This document shows positions 42,101-50,466 of a stretch of 64,000 nt of DNA, in pieces. The position numbers and the translations under genes are program-made. A model generated the notes under the pieces. That model saw nothing but the letters and a program-made list of their open reading frames with translations. It ran no database searches and had not been told where the DNA came from. The stretch spans positions 1 to 64,000 of the forward strand of contig CAIQCK010000121.1 in assembly GCA_903870275.1 (NCBI GenBank). Direction: 5' to 3'. Numbering within the stretch: the first letter of the stretch is position 1; each line of letters begins with the position of its first letter. The DNA is from an uncultured bacterium (GTDB taxonomy: Bacteria; Verrucomicrobiota; Verrucomicrobiia; CAIQCK01).

Positions 42101-42649
42101 CGGCTGGCCGGTTTCCGACAGCACGTTGAGCCGAAACCGTGACGTGCCGTCGCGTTGCGCGAGGTCCACGTCGTAGCTGACGAACGCGCTGCCGCCGGCC
42201 ACCACTACGCGCGGCGCGGGCGCGAGGCGCGTCTTGCCGTCCGGCGTGTAAGCGGTGATGCCCGGCGCACCCCCGGCGCAGTGCAACATGAACTCGCAAC
42301 CGTGGCCTTCGCGGCCGGTGGCGGGATTGTCGTCCGCGTCGAGGTAAAGCAACAGACTGGAGTTTTCCACCGGATACGGTGCGAGGAAATCCACACGCCA
42401 GACGAACCGATTGCCGCCGGAATTGGCGAGCGCGACGCGTTTGATGGCGCGCGCCGGATCGGCGGGAGGCTTGGCCGATTTCACCGGCGGCCGTTCCCAG
42501 ATTGTGACGAAACTTTCTTTCGCCTGTGGATCGCAACCGAGTGCGGCTTTTGCCTCGGCAGGAATGGCCTCCCAGTTTGCCTCTTGAGCCGAGGCCAGCA
42601 CCGCTCCGAGCAACATCAATGCGCACCGCAATAAGTTCTTACCATTCAT
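39128..42649 (-). CDS. PcRGLX/YetA-like large secreted glycan-active protein
   Basis: The 1173-residue protein has a signal peptide (NLLRCALMLLGAVLASAQEA). The N-terminal half has beta-rich domains including a carbohydrate-binding-type sandwich (about 150-330). From about 480 it matches the PcRGLX/YetA exo-rhamnogalacturonan-lyase-like architecture: RIFT barrel (VTLRVEPPTELADKLRDWPV, SGVPFPKGALGSTDNVQLLD, WVLLDFRHSG), a central sandwich, and an alpha/alpha toroid (INWGNIEYDTQHAFFLQFAR, HYHAKAERVGCVYLHCIGHV, GHMDHYFLTGDRRSLETGLA, GGWRRMMVPGHCLCEPAHYG). It likely cleaves rhamnogalacturonan or a related acidic glycan outside the cell. The ATG at 42649 lies 41 bp after the Gfo/Idh gene, in one operon. 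Confidence 0.85.
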   Translation of the reverse strand: MNGKNLLRCALMLLGAVLASAQEANWEAIPAEAKAALGCDPQAKESFVTIWERPPVKSAKPPADPARAIKRVALANSGGNRFVWRVDFLAPYPVENSSLLLYLDADDNPATGREGHGCEFMLHCAGGAPGITAYTPDGKTRLAPAPRVVVAGGSAFVSYDVDLAQRDGTSRFRLNVLSETGQPHRGVDGTGYFEAKGPPISDRPKLRLDTDLTLSVGVEQTWGLDRINALVDDPNNVPIWIRDCKLDGFRFDRSEYRADCALRRQGTGIITATVPAGASGRFHVGFIFYDGAGCERIAIHVNGKRRGIAVADLDDNNQHLFFLTEPVELKPGDSIQLRALGAEGAYRTEDLLLLREKPKARPPLYEFREVATTENRLTWITTWAALCTVECGDGQKIVEPLATQNHRVALPGIKPGDSKRYRITAVTRDGRDVATGWRKLTWKPFAGPRTTQSGRVTLRVEPPTELADKLRDWPVTSGVPFPKGALGSTDNVQLLDAKGAAVPLQAAVTGRWADGSVKWVLLDFRHSGGAADYTLEFGPKVARAEPEREATLPDCGELVLTDADGKEHKAAVAGLAPEDGGGLRRGLRVAGRIGASPFAYEARVHVYPGLPWVRVLLTFGHAESTNEFTTIRSLAWRMPNLRGPHHFVQQHTDNGYESSEGNGKRFSGPVGSLFVRDFWQNYPKDLEVGPAGATFWLMPPLKANEYDLSNKKSHDWHKLYFWFDPAGVGNVCGGYKLRQGMTKTHEVWFGFDGSAPPLDRPLFAAAPPRWYADSGAFGEIAVADPQRVVVRDYDKKVSETLGAYLADRDKIHEYGMLNFGDWWGERIINWGNIEYDTQHAFFLQFARSGDRRFLQAGDEAETHNRDVDTVHYHAKAERVGCVYLHCIGHVGDYLATSPMPGKNQGIARGGFTVSHTWCEGHMDHYFLTGDRRSLETGLAIANHYDTWKMAGYDFSNCRDSGWHLILTMAVYRATGDPFYRNAARIIVERVLERQTPKPKFNTQGGGWRRMMVPGHCLCEPAHYGNAGFMVGVLMTGLTWYHLETGDPRVAKSIIMGANFLVDDMWEESIGGFRYTSCPVSSKGPWSNFLLFDGIGYAYRLTQRAGRPDAKLEHVLQKGTDPAIAAMNGMGKSFTQFIRVAPHFIGLLSDLREKLPSSESDRNPPLSTSSKRVP

Positions 42650-42690
42650 GGTGGTTTCGATCTTAGCAGCCGCAACGGAGCGGTGTGCGT

Positions 42691-44043
42691 CTACAACCCT
42701 TTGACTTTCCAGCCTTCGCGATAAGTGCGGCGCAGGAACCGCTCCGCCTCCGGCGCATTGGGAATCTTCATGCTGATGGCATTCCACTTCAACAGCGTAC
42801 CGGGCACACGGATGGCGACGGTGCCGAGCAAGATCGCCTCGGCCATCGGGCCGGTCTGGCCAAAGTGCGACTCGGTCATCTCACCGCCGAGGCACGCGTC
42901 TGCGAAGTGATGATAATGATTTCGCGGCGGCATCTTCGGACGGGGGAGGTTTTTGAATTTCTCGCGAGGATACAGCAACGGCCCGGTGCCGAGTTGCAGC
43001 AGAAGAGCGCCTTCGCTGCCGATGACCATCGCCGATTCCTCCGGGTATTTTTCCAAACTGGCGATCTTCTGCACGTCGGCGGGCGGTAGCATTTCGCCAT
43101 CGAACCACTCCACCGTCAGTTCCTGGCTGCCGGTGAGCTTGCTGCCGGGAAACATCCAGGTGATGTGCTGGCATTGCGGCCAGTTGTCGGCGCGCCGCTC
43201 CGGCGATTGTTCCCACGATTTCTGGACGTCGGCGACAACCGACTTCGGCGCGGCAAGGCCGAGCCCTTTCCAGACAGCATCGAAGACGTGGCAGCCGATG
43301 TCGCCGGACCAACCGGTGCCGAAATCCTGCCACGCGCGCCACTTCACCGGATGATAGATGCCCGGCGCGAATGGCCGCTCCGGCGCGCTGCCGAGCCAGA
43401 GGTCCCACGCGAGGGTCGCAGGTGGCGGCTCGCCTTGGGCCGGACGCGGGCCTTTGAGGCGGTAGCTCTCGACCGCGCCCGCGCGGTTCGAGCAGAGCAC
43501 GACGCGGCTGACCTTGCCGAGAACGCCTTCGCGCAGAAGTCGCACCGTCATCCGGTCGCCCATGCCGGAGGCAAACTGCGTGCCGAGCTGCGTAACGACG
43601 CGAGCGGTTTTAGCGGCCATGGCGACGGCACGGCACTCGGCGACGTCGTGGCAGAGCGGCTTTTGGCAATAAACGTGTTTCTTCGCGCGCAACGCCGTCA
43701 TCGTGATCGGCGCGTGCATGTGATCGGGCACGGCGGCGTTGATGGAGTCAATCTTGTCGCCCTCTTTCGCCAGCAACTCGCGCCAGTCGTTGTAACGGCG
43801 GGCGTTGGGCAGCAACGCGGCGGCCTTGTCCAGATGCGCGCTGTCCACGTCGCAAATGGCGACGATCTCCAGTTTCGGATGCGACTTGAAATTATTGAGG
43901 TCGTTCCACCCCATGCCGCCGCCGCCGATGCAGGCGTGGCTGAGCTTCTCGTTGGCGGCAAAGCCGTCGCGGCCGATGGCGAACGTGGTGAGACCGGCGG
44001 AGGTGGTTCGGATGAAATGGCGTCGAGAAATGTTGTTGTTCAT
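42691..44043 (-). CDS. Tat-exported Gfo/Idh/MocA oxidoreductase
   Basis: The 450-residue protein has a Tat leader (ISRRHFIRTTSAGLTTFAIG), a Rossmann motif (ACIGGGGMGWNDLNNF), a QKP in place of EKP (HVYCQKPLCHD) and the H-x-x-D site GDIGCHVFDAVW. The C-terminal half has the usual insert (DFGTGWSGDIG, GALLLQLGTGPLLYP). It likely oxidises or rearranges a sugar released from a plant-type glycan, since it is followed by the PcRGLX-like gene on the same strand. Confidence 0.9.
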   Translation of the reverse strand: MNNNISRRHFIRTTSAGLTTFAIGRDGFAANEKLSHACIGGGGMGWNDLNNFKSHPKLEIVAICDVDSAHLDKAAALLPNARRYNDWRELLAKEGDKIDSINAAVPDHMHAPITMTALRAKKHVYCQKPLCHDVAECRAVAMAAKTARVVTQLGTQFASGMGDRMTVRLLREGVLGKVSRVVLCSNRAGAVESYRLKGPRPAQGEPPPATLAWDLWLGSAPERPFAPGIYHPVKWRAWQDFGTGWSGDIGCHVFDAVWKGLGLAAPKSVVADVQKSWEQSPERRADNWPQCQHITWMFPGSKLTGSQELTVEWFDGEMLPPADVQKIASLEKYPEESAMVIGSEGALLLQLGTGPLLYPREKFKNLPRPKMPPRNHYHHFADACLGGEMTESHFGQTGPMAEAILLGTVAIRVPGTLLKWNAISMKIPNAPEAERFLRRTYREGWKVKGL

Positions 44044-44119
44044 ATCACGCTTCTGTCAACCCAGCCATTCCGTCCGGCCGCTGGCACTTGCGGATAGCGG
44101 TCGGACATGAATGTCCAGC

Positions 44120-45019
44120 CTACGATTTGTTCCGCAATGCTTCGCCCATGGCGCGCAGATGGTCGGGCGACGTGCCGCAGCAGCCGCCGATGATCCGCAC
44201 GCCGGCGGCGAGCAGTTGTGGCACGAGCGCGGCCATCTCGGCGGGCGTCGCCGGATAAACGTCTTTGCCGCCGACGTTATGCGGCGCGCCGGCGTTCGGC
44301 TGAATGATCACGGGCGTCTTGCCGGCGGCGCGAACCATCTGTTCGGCGAGCCGCGCGTAATCGTCGAGGTTCATCGCGGTGCCGCAGTTGGCGCCGACGA
44401 CGTCCGCTCCGGCGGCGATGGCTTCCTTCATCGCCACCTCGACGGTGGCGCCCATCATCGTCCGGTAATTCTTGCCGTCGCCGCGGTCGAACGCGCAGGT
44501 GGCGATGACGGGCCAGCCGGCGGCCTTCTTGGCGGCGCGCACGGCAATGGCGAGCTCCGCGGGGTCGGTCATCGTCTCGATGAGCGCCGCGTCCGCGCCG
44601 CCGGACTTGAGCGCCGCCGCTTGTTGGGCGAACAGCGCCAGCAATTCGTCCGCGGTCATTTCGCCCAGCGGTTCCAGAAATCCGCCGAAAGGCCCGATGT
44701 CGGCGAGCACCCACGCGCTTTCGCCGGCAGCGCGGCGCGCGACCTGCACGGCGGCGCGGTTGAGTTCGTCGGCGCGCGGCTGGAGGTTGTGGTGCGCGAG
44801 ATTGGTGACGCACCCGCCGAAAGAGTTGCTGGTGATCAGGTCACAACCGGCGGCGCGGTAACGGCGGTGGACGCTCTCGACGGCTTCGGGTTTCTCCACG
44901 CACCACAACATGCCGCAGTCGCCGGGCGCGAGGCCGGCGGCGATCAGTTGGGTGCCCATGGCGCCGTCGCAGAGCAGGGGACGGGCGGCGAGTTCCGTCA
45001 GCAGGTTCTTCGGATTCAT
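44120..45019 (-). CDS. Homocysteine S-methyltransferase family protein
   Basis: The 299-residue protein (start at ATG 45019; ATG 45031 is also possible) has the BHMT/MetH N-terminal barrel: PLLCDGAMGTQLIAAGL, GCDLITSNSFGGCVTNLAHH, WVLADIGPFGGFLEPLGEMT and the zinc cysteines GANCGTAMNL and RIIGGCCGTSPDHL. It would transfer a methyl group to homocysteine or a similar thiol. It is a stand-alone domain, so it needs either a betaine-type donor or a separate corrinoid protein; one is encoded at 28031, not adjacent. Confidence 0.9.
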   Translation of the reverse strand: MNPKNLLTELAARPLLCDGAMGTQLIAAGLAPGDCGMLWCVEKPEAVESVHRRYRAAGCDLITSNSFGGCVTNLAHHNLQPRADELNRAAVQVARRAAGESAWVLADIGPFGGFLEPLGEMTADELLALFAQQAAALKSGGADAALIETMTDPAELAIAVRAAKKAAGWPVIATCAFDRGDGKNYRTMMGATVEVAMKEAIAAGADVVGANCGTAMNLDDYARLAEQMVRAAGKTPVIIQPNAGAPHNVGGKDVYPATPAEMAALVPQLLAAGVRIIGGCCGTSPDHLRAMGEALRNKS

Positions 45020-45090
45020 GCGCTGATTCATACATGAGCCGCGGAACGGCGTCGAATTTTTTCAGCGGCGAAGAGACGGAAGTGAAACAC

Positions 45091-45135
45091 GGCGCCGGCA
45101 AGGATGCCGGCGCTACGAAGGATGCCGGCACTGCG
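45091..45135. repeat. AAGGATGCCGGCGCTACG direct repeat
   Basis: GGCAAGGATGCCGGCGCTAC is followed directly by GAAGGATGCCGGCACTGCG. This is two tandem units of a dispersed family, located between two converging gene ends. Confidence 0.65.
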
Positions 45136-45140
45136 AACGG

Positions 45141-45662
45141 CTACTCCGAGCGCTTCTTTCCGCCGCCGATCAGCTTGCCGGTTTTCTTGTCCCACTGGAT
45201 CGCACGCACGTTCATGTGGTGTTTGCCGTGGCAATCGGTGCAGACGAGGTCCTTGGCTTCCACCTTCTCCAAGCCGCGCTCCCGACGGCGGGCGGCGACG
45301 GCGTCGGCGGATGCGATGTGCTCCTTGTGGCATTGGCGGCATTTCAGGGCGATGGCGTCGCGCGCATACATTACATCCGGCGGCGTGGTGTTGCCTTCGT
45401 CGCTGGCGTGGGCCGACGAATCGCCGTGGCAGGTCACGCAGGTGACTTTGTTCTTCGCGTGCCTGGCTGCGAGCGGCTCTTCGCGGAAGTTGCCGTGGCA
45501 GTCGTAGCAGATGAGCCGCGGCAACGCCGGCGTCGCTTTGGCGGGCGTGTCGTCGAGCAGCAACGGCGCGGACTTGTCCACGGTCAACGGCGGCGCGGCG
45601 GCGAACGCAGCCAGTGCAAACACGGCAATCGCTGCGGATGTGAATACCTTGGTTGGTTTCAT
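45141..45662 (-). CDS. Periplasmic tetraheme c-type cytochrome
   Basis: The 173-residue protein starts at the ATG at 45662 with a signal peptide (MKPTKVFTSAAIAVFALAAF). Four haem-binding CxxCH motifs are present: ICYDCHGN, VTCVTCHGDS, LKCRQCHKE and VCTDCHGKHH. Extra histidines (HAKNK, HHMN) may be axial ligands. The size and spacing resemble small multihaem cytochromes that shuttle electrons in the periplasm. No cognate reductase is adjacent; it sits alone between the methyltransferase homologue and an aldo/keto reductase. Confidence 0.9.
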   Translation of the reverse strand: MKPTKVFTSAAIAVFALAAFAAAPPLTVDKSAPLLLDDTPAKATPALPRLICYDCHGNFREEPLAARHAKNKVTCVTCHGDSSAHASDEGNTTPPDVMYARDAIALKCRQCHKEHIASADAVAARRRERGLEKVEAKDLVCTDCHGKHHMNVRAIQWDKKTGKLIGGGKKRSE

Positions 45663-45761
45663 TGCAGAAAAACGGGGCGTTGAGGTCCCACCCACGTTCA
45701 CGGGTCACGAATCACGCCTCTCGCCTTCTTCTTTCCGCAATCCGATCTCCGCACTCCGCGA

Positions 45762-46904
45762 TCACACATATTCCCAGTCCTTCAACCACTGGTAGTGCGG
45801 CGAAAGCCTTGACCAAGCGAGGTCCATTGCGTTGTTCAACTCGGCCTTCTCTTTTGCGTCGAGTTCGCGACGTTCCTTGACGGCGAGCGCGACATTGTCC
45901 ACCTGCTGCGCGTTGATCATGCCGGGGATGGGCGCCGTGATGGCGGGGTTGCAGAGGATGTAGCGGATGGCGAGGCGGGCAAGCCGGTTGTCCTCTTCCG
46001 CGGTCGGGCTAGCCGGCGCGCTGTTGCCCTTGAACAGCGACGTGCCGGCAAACGGTTTGATGCCGAAGAAACCGGCGTTGCATTGCTGGACGGTGTCGAA
46101 AAAGCTGTCCCGCTCCAGCACCTTCGTCTTGGCGGTGTATGGTGTCACCACCGCGTCCATCTGTTTGGGGAAGGTCTTGATCATGTATTCGAGCCAGCGC
46201 CGGTCGTGCGACGAGATGCCGGTGCATCGAGCCTTGCCGGATTTCTTGGCGATTTCGAGCGCCCTGGCGATTTCCGCGGATTCCTCCTCGGTGTGCGCCA
46301 TGAGCGGCTCGCCGTTGGGGCCTTTGCGCGCGTCGGAAATGCAAGTAATGCGCCAAAGGTCCACGTATTGCTCGCCGGTTTCCTTGAAACTGGCGTCGAG
46401 CGTCTCAAGGAGCTTCTCCGCCTTGCGGAATTCCTGCCGGCGCGCCTCGTGCTCATACCACGACCAGCCCAGATGCATCTTGTCGCGGCGGCCTTGGAGG
46501 GCCTTGCTGTAGGCCGTGATCTCGGCGTGGGTGCAGGCGTCAATGTAGTTGATGCCGCGTTCGATGCAGCGCGTGACGACGTCGTGGCGATTCTTCTGAA
46601 AATCGGCGTTGTTCAAATCCGCGCTGAGCCAACTGCCCTTGCCGAAGATGCCGGGCACCATCTGATCCACTCGTTTCCAGTGGCCACCGAGACAGACCGC
46701 GCTGATCATCCAGCCAGTCTTGCCGCAGAGGCGGTATTCCATGTCGGCGCTGTAGTTGAGGATCTTGCTGGTGTCGGCGCCAGTGGGGTTGCCGGCGGCG
46801 ATGGTGTAGGTTGGTTTCAACCCGACGGCAACGCCAGCCGCGACGGCGGCGCTGGTCTGAATGAACTCGCGGCGGGATACACGGTGGTCGGGTGGCTGTT
46901 GCAT
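45762..46904 (-). CDS. Tat-exported aldo/keto reductase-family protein
   Basis: The 380-residue product starts at ATG 46904, which has AAGGAGAT upstream, and has a Tat leader (VSRREFIQTSAAVAAGVAVG). The AKR barrel is visible: YRLCGKTGWMISAVCLGGHW, VVTRCIERGINYIDACTH, QYVDLWRITCISDARKG, CTGISSHDRRWLEYMIKTF and IRYILCNPAITAPIPGM. The usual D-Y-K-H tetrad is not all present: the Asp is kept (YIDACTHAE), but the YG position reads H-A-E. Such exported PVC-group AKRs have unknown substrates. Confidence 0.8.
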   Translation of the reverse strand: MQQPPDHRVSRREFIQTSAAVAAGVAVGLKPTYTIAAGNPTGADTSKILNYSADMEYRLCGKTGWMISAVCLGGHWKRVDQMVPGIFGKGSWLSADLNNADFQKNRHDVVTRCIERGINYIDACTHAEITAYSKALQGRRDKMHLGWSWYEHEARRQEFRKAEKLLETLDASFKETGEQYVDLWRITCISDARKGPNGEPLMAHTEEESAEIARALEIAKKSGKARCTGISSHDRRWLEYMIKTFPKQMDAVVTPYTAKTKVLERDSFFDTVQQCNAGFFGIKPFAGTSLFKGNSAPASPTAEEDNRLARLAIRYILCNPAITAPIPGMINAQQVDNVALAVKERRELDAKEKAELNNAMDLAWSRLSPHYQWLKDWEYV

Positions 46905-46998
46905 GGCGCGATCTCCTTTCGATGACACGGTTTCCATGGTCGAAACGTTGAACGTTTCGCCGAAATCGCATTTGCAGTCAACAGCGAAACCGCGCGCT

Positions 46999-47073
46999 CA
47001 AGTAGCGCGAGCTTCCAAGCTCGCGCTGCAAGCCTCGCCTTCGCCACGACGGGCGAGTTTGGAAACTCGCCCC
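46999..47073. repeat. Two hairpin repeats (GTAGCGCGAGCTTCC and GGGCGAGTTTGG)
   Basis: AGTAGCGCGAGCTTCCAAGC, continuing to TCGCGCT, forms a near-perfect hairpin at about 47001-47027, and GGGCGAGTTTGGAAACTCGC followed by CC forms another at 47051-47072. Both have a TTCCAA/TTTGGAAA-type loop. They lie between the AKR start and the DegT gene end. Confidence 0.8.
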
Positions 47074-47090
47074 AATTTCGTGATCGCCGG

Positions 47091-48422
47091 CTACGCCTTC
47101 GCCAGCGTGTCGCGATGCGCCCAGACCTTTTCGAACGCCTGCGCGTATTGATCGATCAACTCCGGGGCTTCACCGTAGAACAGCGGCACGAAGATGTGGT
47201 TGGCGTTGACGTATTCGCAGCCGGGCATCTTCTCCGGGATTTTCGGCGTGTGGTGCCACCACTTCGGCTCGGAATAGATCTTCAGCGTGTGCTGCTGCGG
47301 ATAATCCCAGAAGCTGGCGCTGACACCCTCGGCTTTCAACGCCTTCACCAGCGCGGCGCGTGAGAAGCCGAGCTTTTTGAAGTCCATCATCAGCATGTTG
47401 GCGCTGTAATACGCGCGCTTCTGGTCGGGCCGGCAGCGCGGTTCCTTGATGCCCGGCAACTGGACCAGCCGGTCGTTGAGCGCGCGCACGTTTTTCTCCA
47501 CGAGCGCGTTGCGGGCGTCCAACTCCTTGAGTTGCATCCGTGCCACGGCGGCGGCGAAGGGATGCATCCGGTATTTCTGGCCGAAGCCCGTTCCCTCGTA
47601 GGCGCGCACCGGGCTGTCCTTCGGAAACTTCGCCGGGGCCTCGTAGTGGCCGAACGCGAAGCCGCGCTCGTAGTATTCGCGCGTTGCATACAGGCCCATG
47701 CCGCCTTCGACGGCCGGCATTACTTTGCTGGCCTGGAAGCTGTAGATCGCCATCTGGCCCCACGTGCCCATCTTCTTGCCCTTCATCGAGGCGCCGTGGG
47801 CGTGCGCGCAGTCTTCCAGCGGCACGAGACCCTTCTCGTTTGCCCAGTCGCAGATGAGGTCCATCTCACTCGGCAGGCCCCAGGAATGCATCGCCTCGAC
47901 CGCTTTCACGCGCGGCGTCAGTTTGCGTTTGGCGTCCTCCAAGTCGAAGCACGCGGTCTTTGGATCAACATCAACGAAGACCGGCACAAGGTTGGAGAAG
48001 CGCATCGCCAGGCACGCCGAGAAAAAGGTGTAACTCGGCACCATCACCTCGCTGCCCGCCGGCAGGTCGAGCGCGAAATACATGCTGGTCAGCGCGGCGG
48101 AGCCGTTGACGTGGCTCTTCACGAATGCCGCGCCGGTGTAGTCCTGCCATTCCTTTTCGAACAGCGGCAGCTCATCGTAAAACTTGTTGCTGTCGATCAG
48201 CTCGTGCAGCCGGTTCCGCTCTGCGGCGCCGTAGCGCGGCCAGCGCGTGAGCGCGGAGATCTTTTGCGGCGAAAACGTCACGGTTTTCGGGCCGCCTTCC
48301 GCCGCCAGCGTCTGCATTGGGGCGAGGCGGGCTGCGGCCAGTCCCGCGGCGACAGCGCCACTGGTCTTGATGAAATTCCTCCGGGTCCATGGGGGATTGG
48401 TCTGTGACGGATTGGTATTCAT
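47091..48422 (-). CDS. Tat-leader DegT/DnrJ/EryC1/StrS-family aminotransferase
   Basis: The 443-residue product starts at ATG 48422 with a Tat leader (WTRRNFIKTSGAVAAGLAAA). The DegT fold is complete: VKSHVNGSAALTSMYFALDL, GSEVMVPSYTFFSACLAM, VPVFVDVDPKT, PLEDCAHAHGASMKGKKMG (Asp204), the PLP lysine region IYSFQASKVMPAVEGGMG (Lys233) and QKYRMHPFAAAVARMQLKEL. These enzymes normally make amino sugars on nucleotide sugars in the cytoplasm, so the export leader is odd. Periplasmic forms may act on free sugars or be non-catalytic. It lies near the Tat AKR gene on the same strand. Confidence 0.85.
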   Translation of the reverse strand: MNTNPSQTNPPWTRRNFIKTSGAVAAGLAAARLAPMQTLAAEGGPKTVTFSPQKISALTRWPRYGAAERNRLHELIDSNKFYDELPLFEKEWQDYTGAAFVKSHVNGSAALTSMYFALDLPAGSEVMVPSYTFFSACLAMRFSNLVPVFVDVDPKTACFDLEDAKRKLTPRVKAVEAMHSWGLPSEMDLICDWANEKGLVPLEDCAHAHGASMKGKKMGTWGQMAIYSFQASKVMPAVEGGMGLYATREYYERGFAFGHYEAPAKFPKDSPVRAYEGTGFGQKYRMHPFAAAVARMQLKELDARNALVEKNVRALNDRLVQLPGIKEPRCRPDQKRAYYSANMLMMDFKKLGFSRAALVKALKAEGVSASFWDYPQQHTLKIYSEPKWWHHTPKIPEKMPGCEYVNANHIFVPLFYGEAPELIDQYAQAFEKVWAHRDTLAKA

Positions 48423-48702
48423 GGTCGTGCTCTTTCCGGTTTCGCTTTGCATTGGTTGAACTGCCATCCTCCTTATACCCTTGTGCGCCCGGAGAGGTGT
48501 CGCAGCGATTACGGCGCACGTCGCAGTTGTTACGGTTGAGGTTTTGCGCTGCGGTGCAATCACACGCACGTCCGTGACAAATGGCCTTGGGTGAACAGCT
48601 ACAAGATTCCTGCAAGAAATATTTGATTTCCCGGCATCCAGCGCGTATTGACGAAGCCTGATGCGCGGGAACGTTGTGACCTCGCGCATCGCGCATTAAC
48701 GC

Positions 48703-49893
48703 ATGACTCTCATGAAATACCGCCGCTTCGGCCGCACCAACATCCAGATGCCCGTCATTACCTGTGGCGGGATGCGCTACCAACACAAATGGCAGGATGT
48801 GCCGCCGGGCGAGATTCCCGCCGACGGCCAGGCCAACCTCGAAGCCTGCATCCACCGCGCGTTGGAACTCGGCATCAACCACATCGAGACCGCGCGCGGC
48901 TACGGCACCAGCGAAATGCAGCTCGGCAACGTGCTGCCCACGCTCCCGCGCGAGAAGATCATCGTCCAGACCAAGGTCTTCCCCTTCGCCACGCAGAAGG
49001 AATTCTTCGACACCTTCGAGACCTCCATGCGTTATCTGGGGCTTGACCACGTGGATCTGCTCTCGCTCCACGGCATCAACAACGCACAGCTTCTGGACTG
49101 GTCGCTCCGCAAAGACGGCTCCCTCGACGCCGCCCGCCGCCTCCAGCGCGAGGGCCGCTGCCGCTTCATCGGCTTCTCCACCCACGGCCCGACCGATGTC
49201 ATTGTCAAGGCCATCGAGTCTGGCGAGTTTGACTACGTCAACCTCCACTGGTATTTCGTCAACGAACTGAACTGGCGCGCCATTGAGGCGGCCACACGGC
49301 GCGACATGGGCGTCTTCATCATCAGCCCCAACGACAAGGGCGGCAAACTCTACACCCCGCCGCCGAAGCTCGTGGACCTCTGCCGTCCGCTGCCGCCGAT
49401 GCAGTTCAACGACCTCTTCTGCCTCGCTCGCCCCCAGGTCCACACCCTCAGCATGGGTGTCGCCAAACCGTCCGACTTCGACGAACACATCGCCGCCCTC
49501 GACCACTACGACCGCGCCGCCGAAGTCGTCGCGCCGATCGAGCAACGGCTTCGCGCCGAGATGGCGCGCGTGCTTGGCGAGGATTGGTGCCGCCGCTGGC
49601 ATGAGGGCCTGCCCGACTGGCCGGAAACGCCGAACCACGTCAACGTGCTGGAGATCGTCCGGCTCTGGACCTACGCCAAGTCCCTCGACCTCGTCGAGTG
49701 GGGCCGGATGCGCTACAACCTTCTCGGCAACGCCGAGCACTGGTTCCCCGGCGCCCAGCCCGGCAAACACGCCGGAGTGGACCTCCGCCCCGCGCTCGCC
49801 CGCAGCCCCTTCGCCGACCGCATCCCCGCCATCCTCGACGAAGCCCACGCCATGATGTACGACGAGCCGCAGAAACGCCTCAGTCAAAGTTGA
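48703..49893 (+). CDS. Aldo/keto reductase
   Basis: The 396-residue cytoplasmic AKR has the motifs YRRFGRTNIQMPVITCGGMR, LELGINHIETARGYGTSEMQ (Tyr of the tetrad), KIIVQTKVFP (Lys), LDHVDLLSLHGIN (His) and CRFIGFSTHGPTDVIVKAIE. A long C-terminal extension of about 100 residues (AEMARVLGEDWCRRWHEGLP onward) goes beyond the normal barrel. The substrate is unknown. Its last 77 bases (49821-49897, including stop) are duplicated at 50467-50543, downstream of a small orphan gene. Confidence 0.9.
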   Translation: MTLMKYRRFGRTNIQMPVITCGGMRYQHKWQDVPPGEIPADGQANLEACIHRALELGINHIETARGYGTSEMQLGNVLPTLPREKIIVQTKVFPFATQKEFFDTFETSMRYLGLDHVDLLSLHGINNAQLLDWSLRKDGSLDAARRLQREGRCRFIGFSTHGPTDVIVKAIESGEFDYVNLHWYFVNELNWRAIEAATRRDMGVFIISPNDKGGKLYTPPPKLVDLCRPLPPMQFNDLFCLARPQVHTLSMGVAKPSDFDEHIAALDHYDRAAEVVAPIEQRLRAEMARVLGEDWCRRWHEGLPDWPETPNHVNVLEIVRLWTYAKSLDLVEWGRMRYNLLGNAEHWFPGAQPGKHAGVDLRPALARSPFADRIPAILDEAHAMMYDEPQKRLSQS

Positions 49894-49897
49894 GCGG
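49821..49897. repeat. Direct repeat, 3' end of the aldo/keto reductase gene (left copy)
   Basis: These 77 bp encode the last residues of the aldo/keto reductase (HAMMYDEPQKRLSQS and stop) plus GCGG. They recur in the same orientation at 50467-50543 with two mismatches. The interval between the copies contains one orphan gene on the opposite strand. Confidence 0.9.
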
Positions 49898-49930
49898 TAA
49901 ATGCGGTGACGATTAGTTAGAGTGCGACTG

Positions 49931-50299
49931 CTAGATTGTCTTATCCCTTTCAAATCGTTTCACCGGGACGAACGCAGTCCGCACCGCAATGACGCCTTTG
50001 GTTACGGGTGACGTTAGGAAAGTTGACATCACAACATCCGGATAGCGTCTGTTGCGCAGAACAATCTTATTCAGAACCCACGCTTCTTGATCGGCCTCGA
50101 TTCGGCTCTCTTCTTCGTTCATCCACTTGATGGAATACTCATGCCAGGGTTGGCCATCAAATTGGATATAATCCAACTCGCCGATTCGCTTCCCGTCCCT
50201 TTCTACGAACCAGCCGTATCGCCTTCCGAAATCACTCTCCCATGCGATCTTCTTGGCCCTGTAAGCACGGGTCCATGGAAATATCGAGAATATGCTCAT
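49931..50299 (-). CDS. Hypothetical protein between duplicated gene ends
   Basis: The 122-residue protein has ESDFGRRYGWFVERDGKRIG, GELDYIQFDGQPWHEYSIKW and KIVLRNRRYPDVVMSTFLTS. It has no signal or membrane segment. I do not recognise the family. The base composition is distinctly more AT-rich than the flanking genes, and the gene lies between two 77-bp direct repeats derived from the neighbouring aldo/keto reductase, so it looks acquired. Confidence 0.65.
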   Translation of the reverse strand: MSIFSIFPWTRAYRAKKIAWESDFGRRYGWFVERDGKRIGELDYIQFDGQPWHEYSIKWMNEEESRIEADQEAWVLNKIVLRNRRYPDVVMSTFLTSPVTKGVIAVRTAFVPVKRFERDKTI

Positions 50300-50466
50300 C
50301 TGCCTGAAATCCTTCTTGAGCTTTCCTTGCGCCGCCTATCAAAGCGGTGGCGTCGGATTCGAATTCTGAAACTGGCTCCGGCGATTGTCGAGCGACAAAA
50401 TGGCGATCAGCGGCGGACAATGGGCAGATAACAGATGGAAGTTGGGAGAGGGGAGATTGAGCCGGG

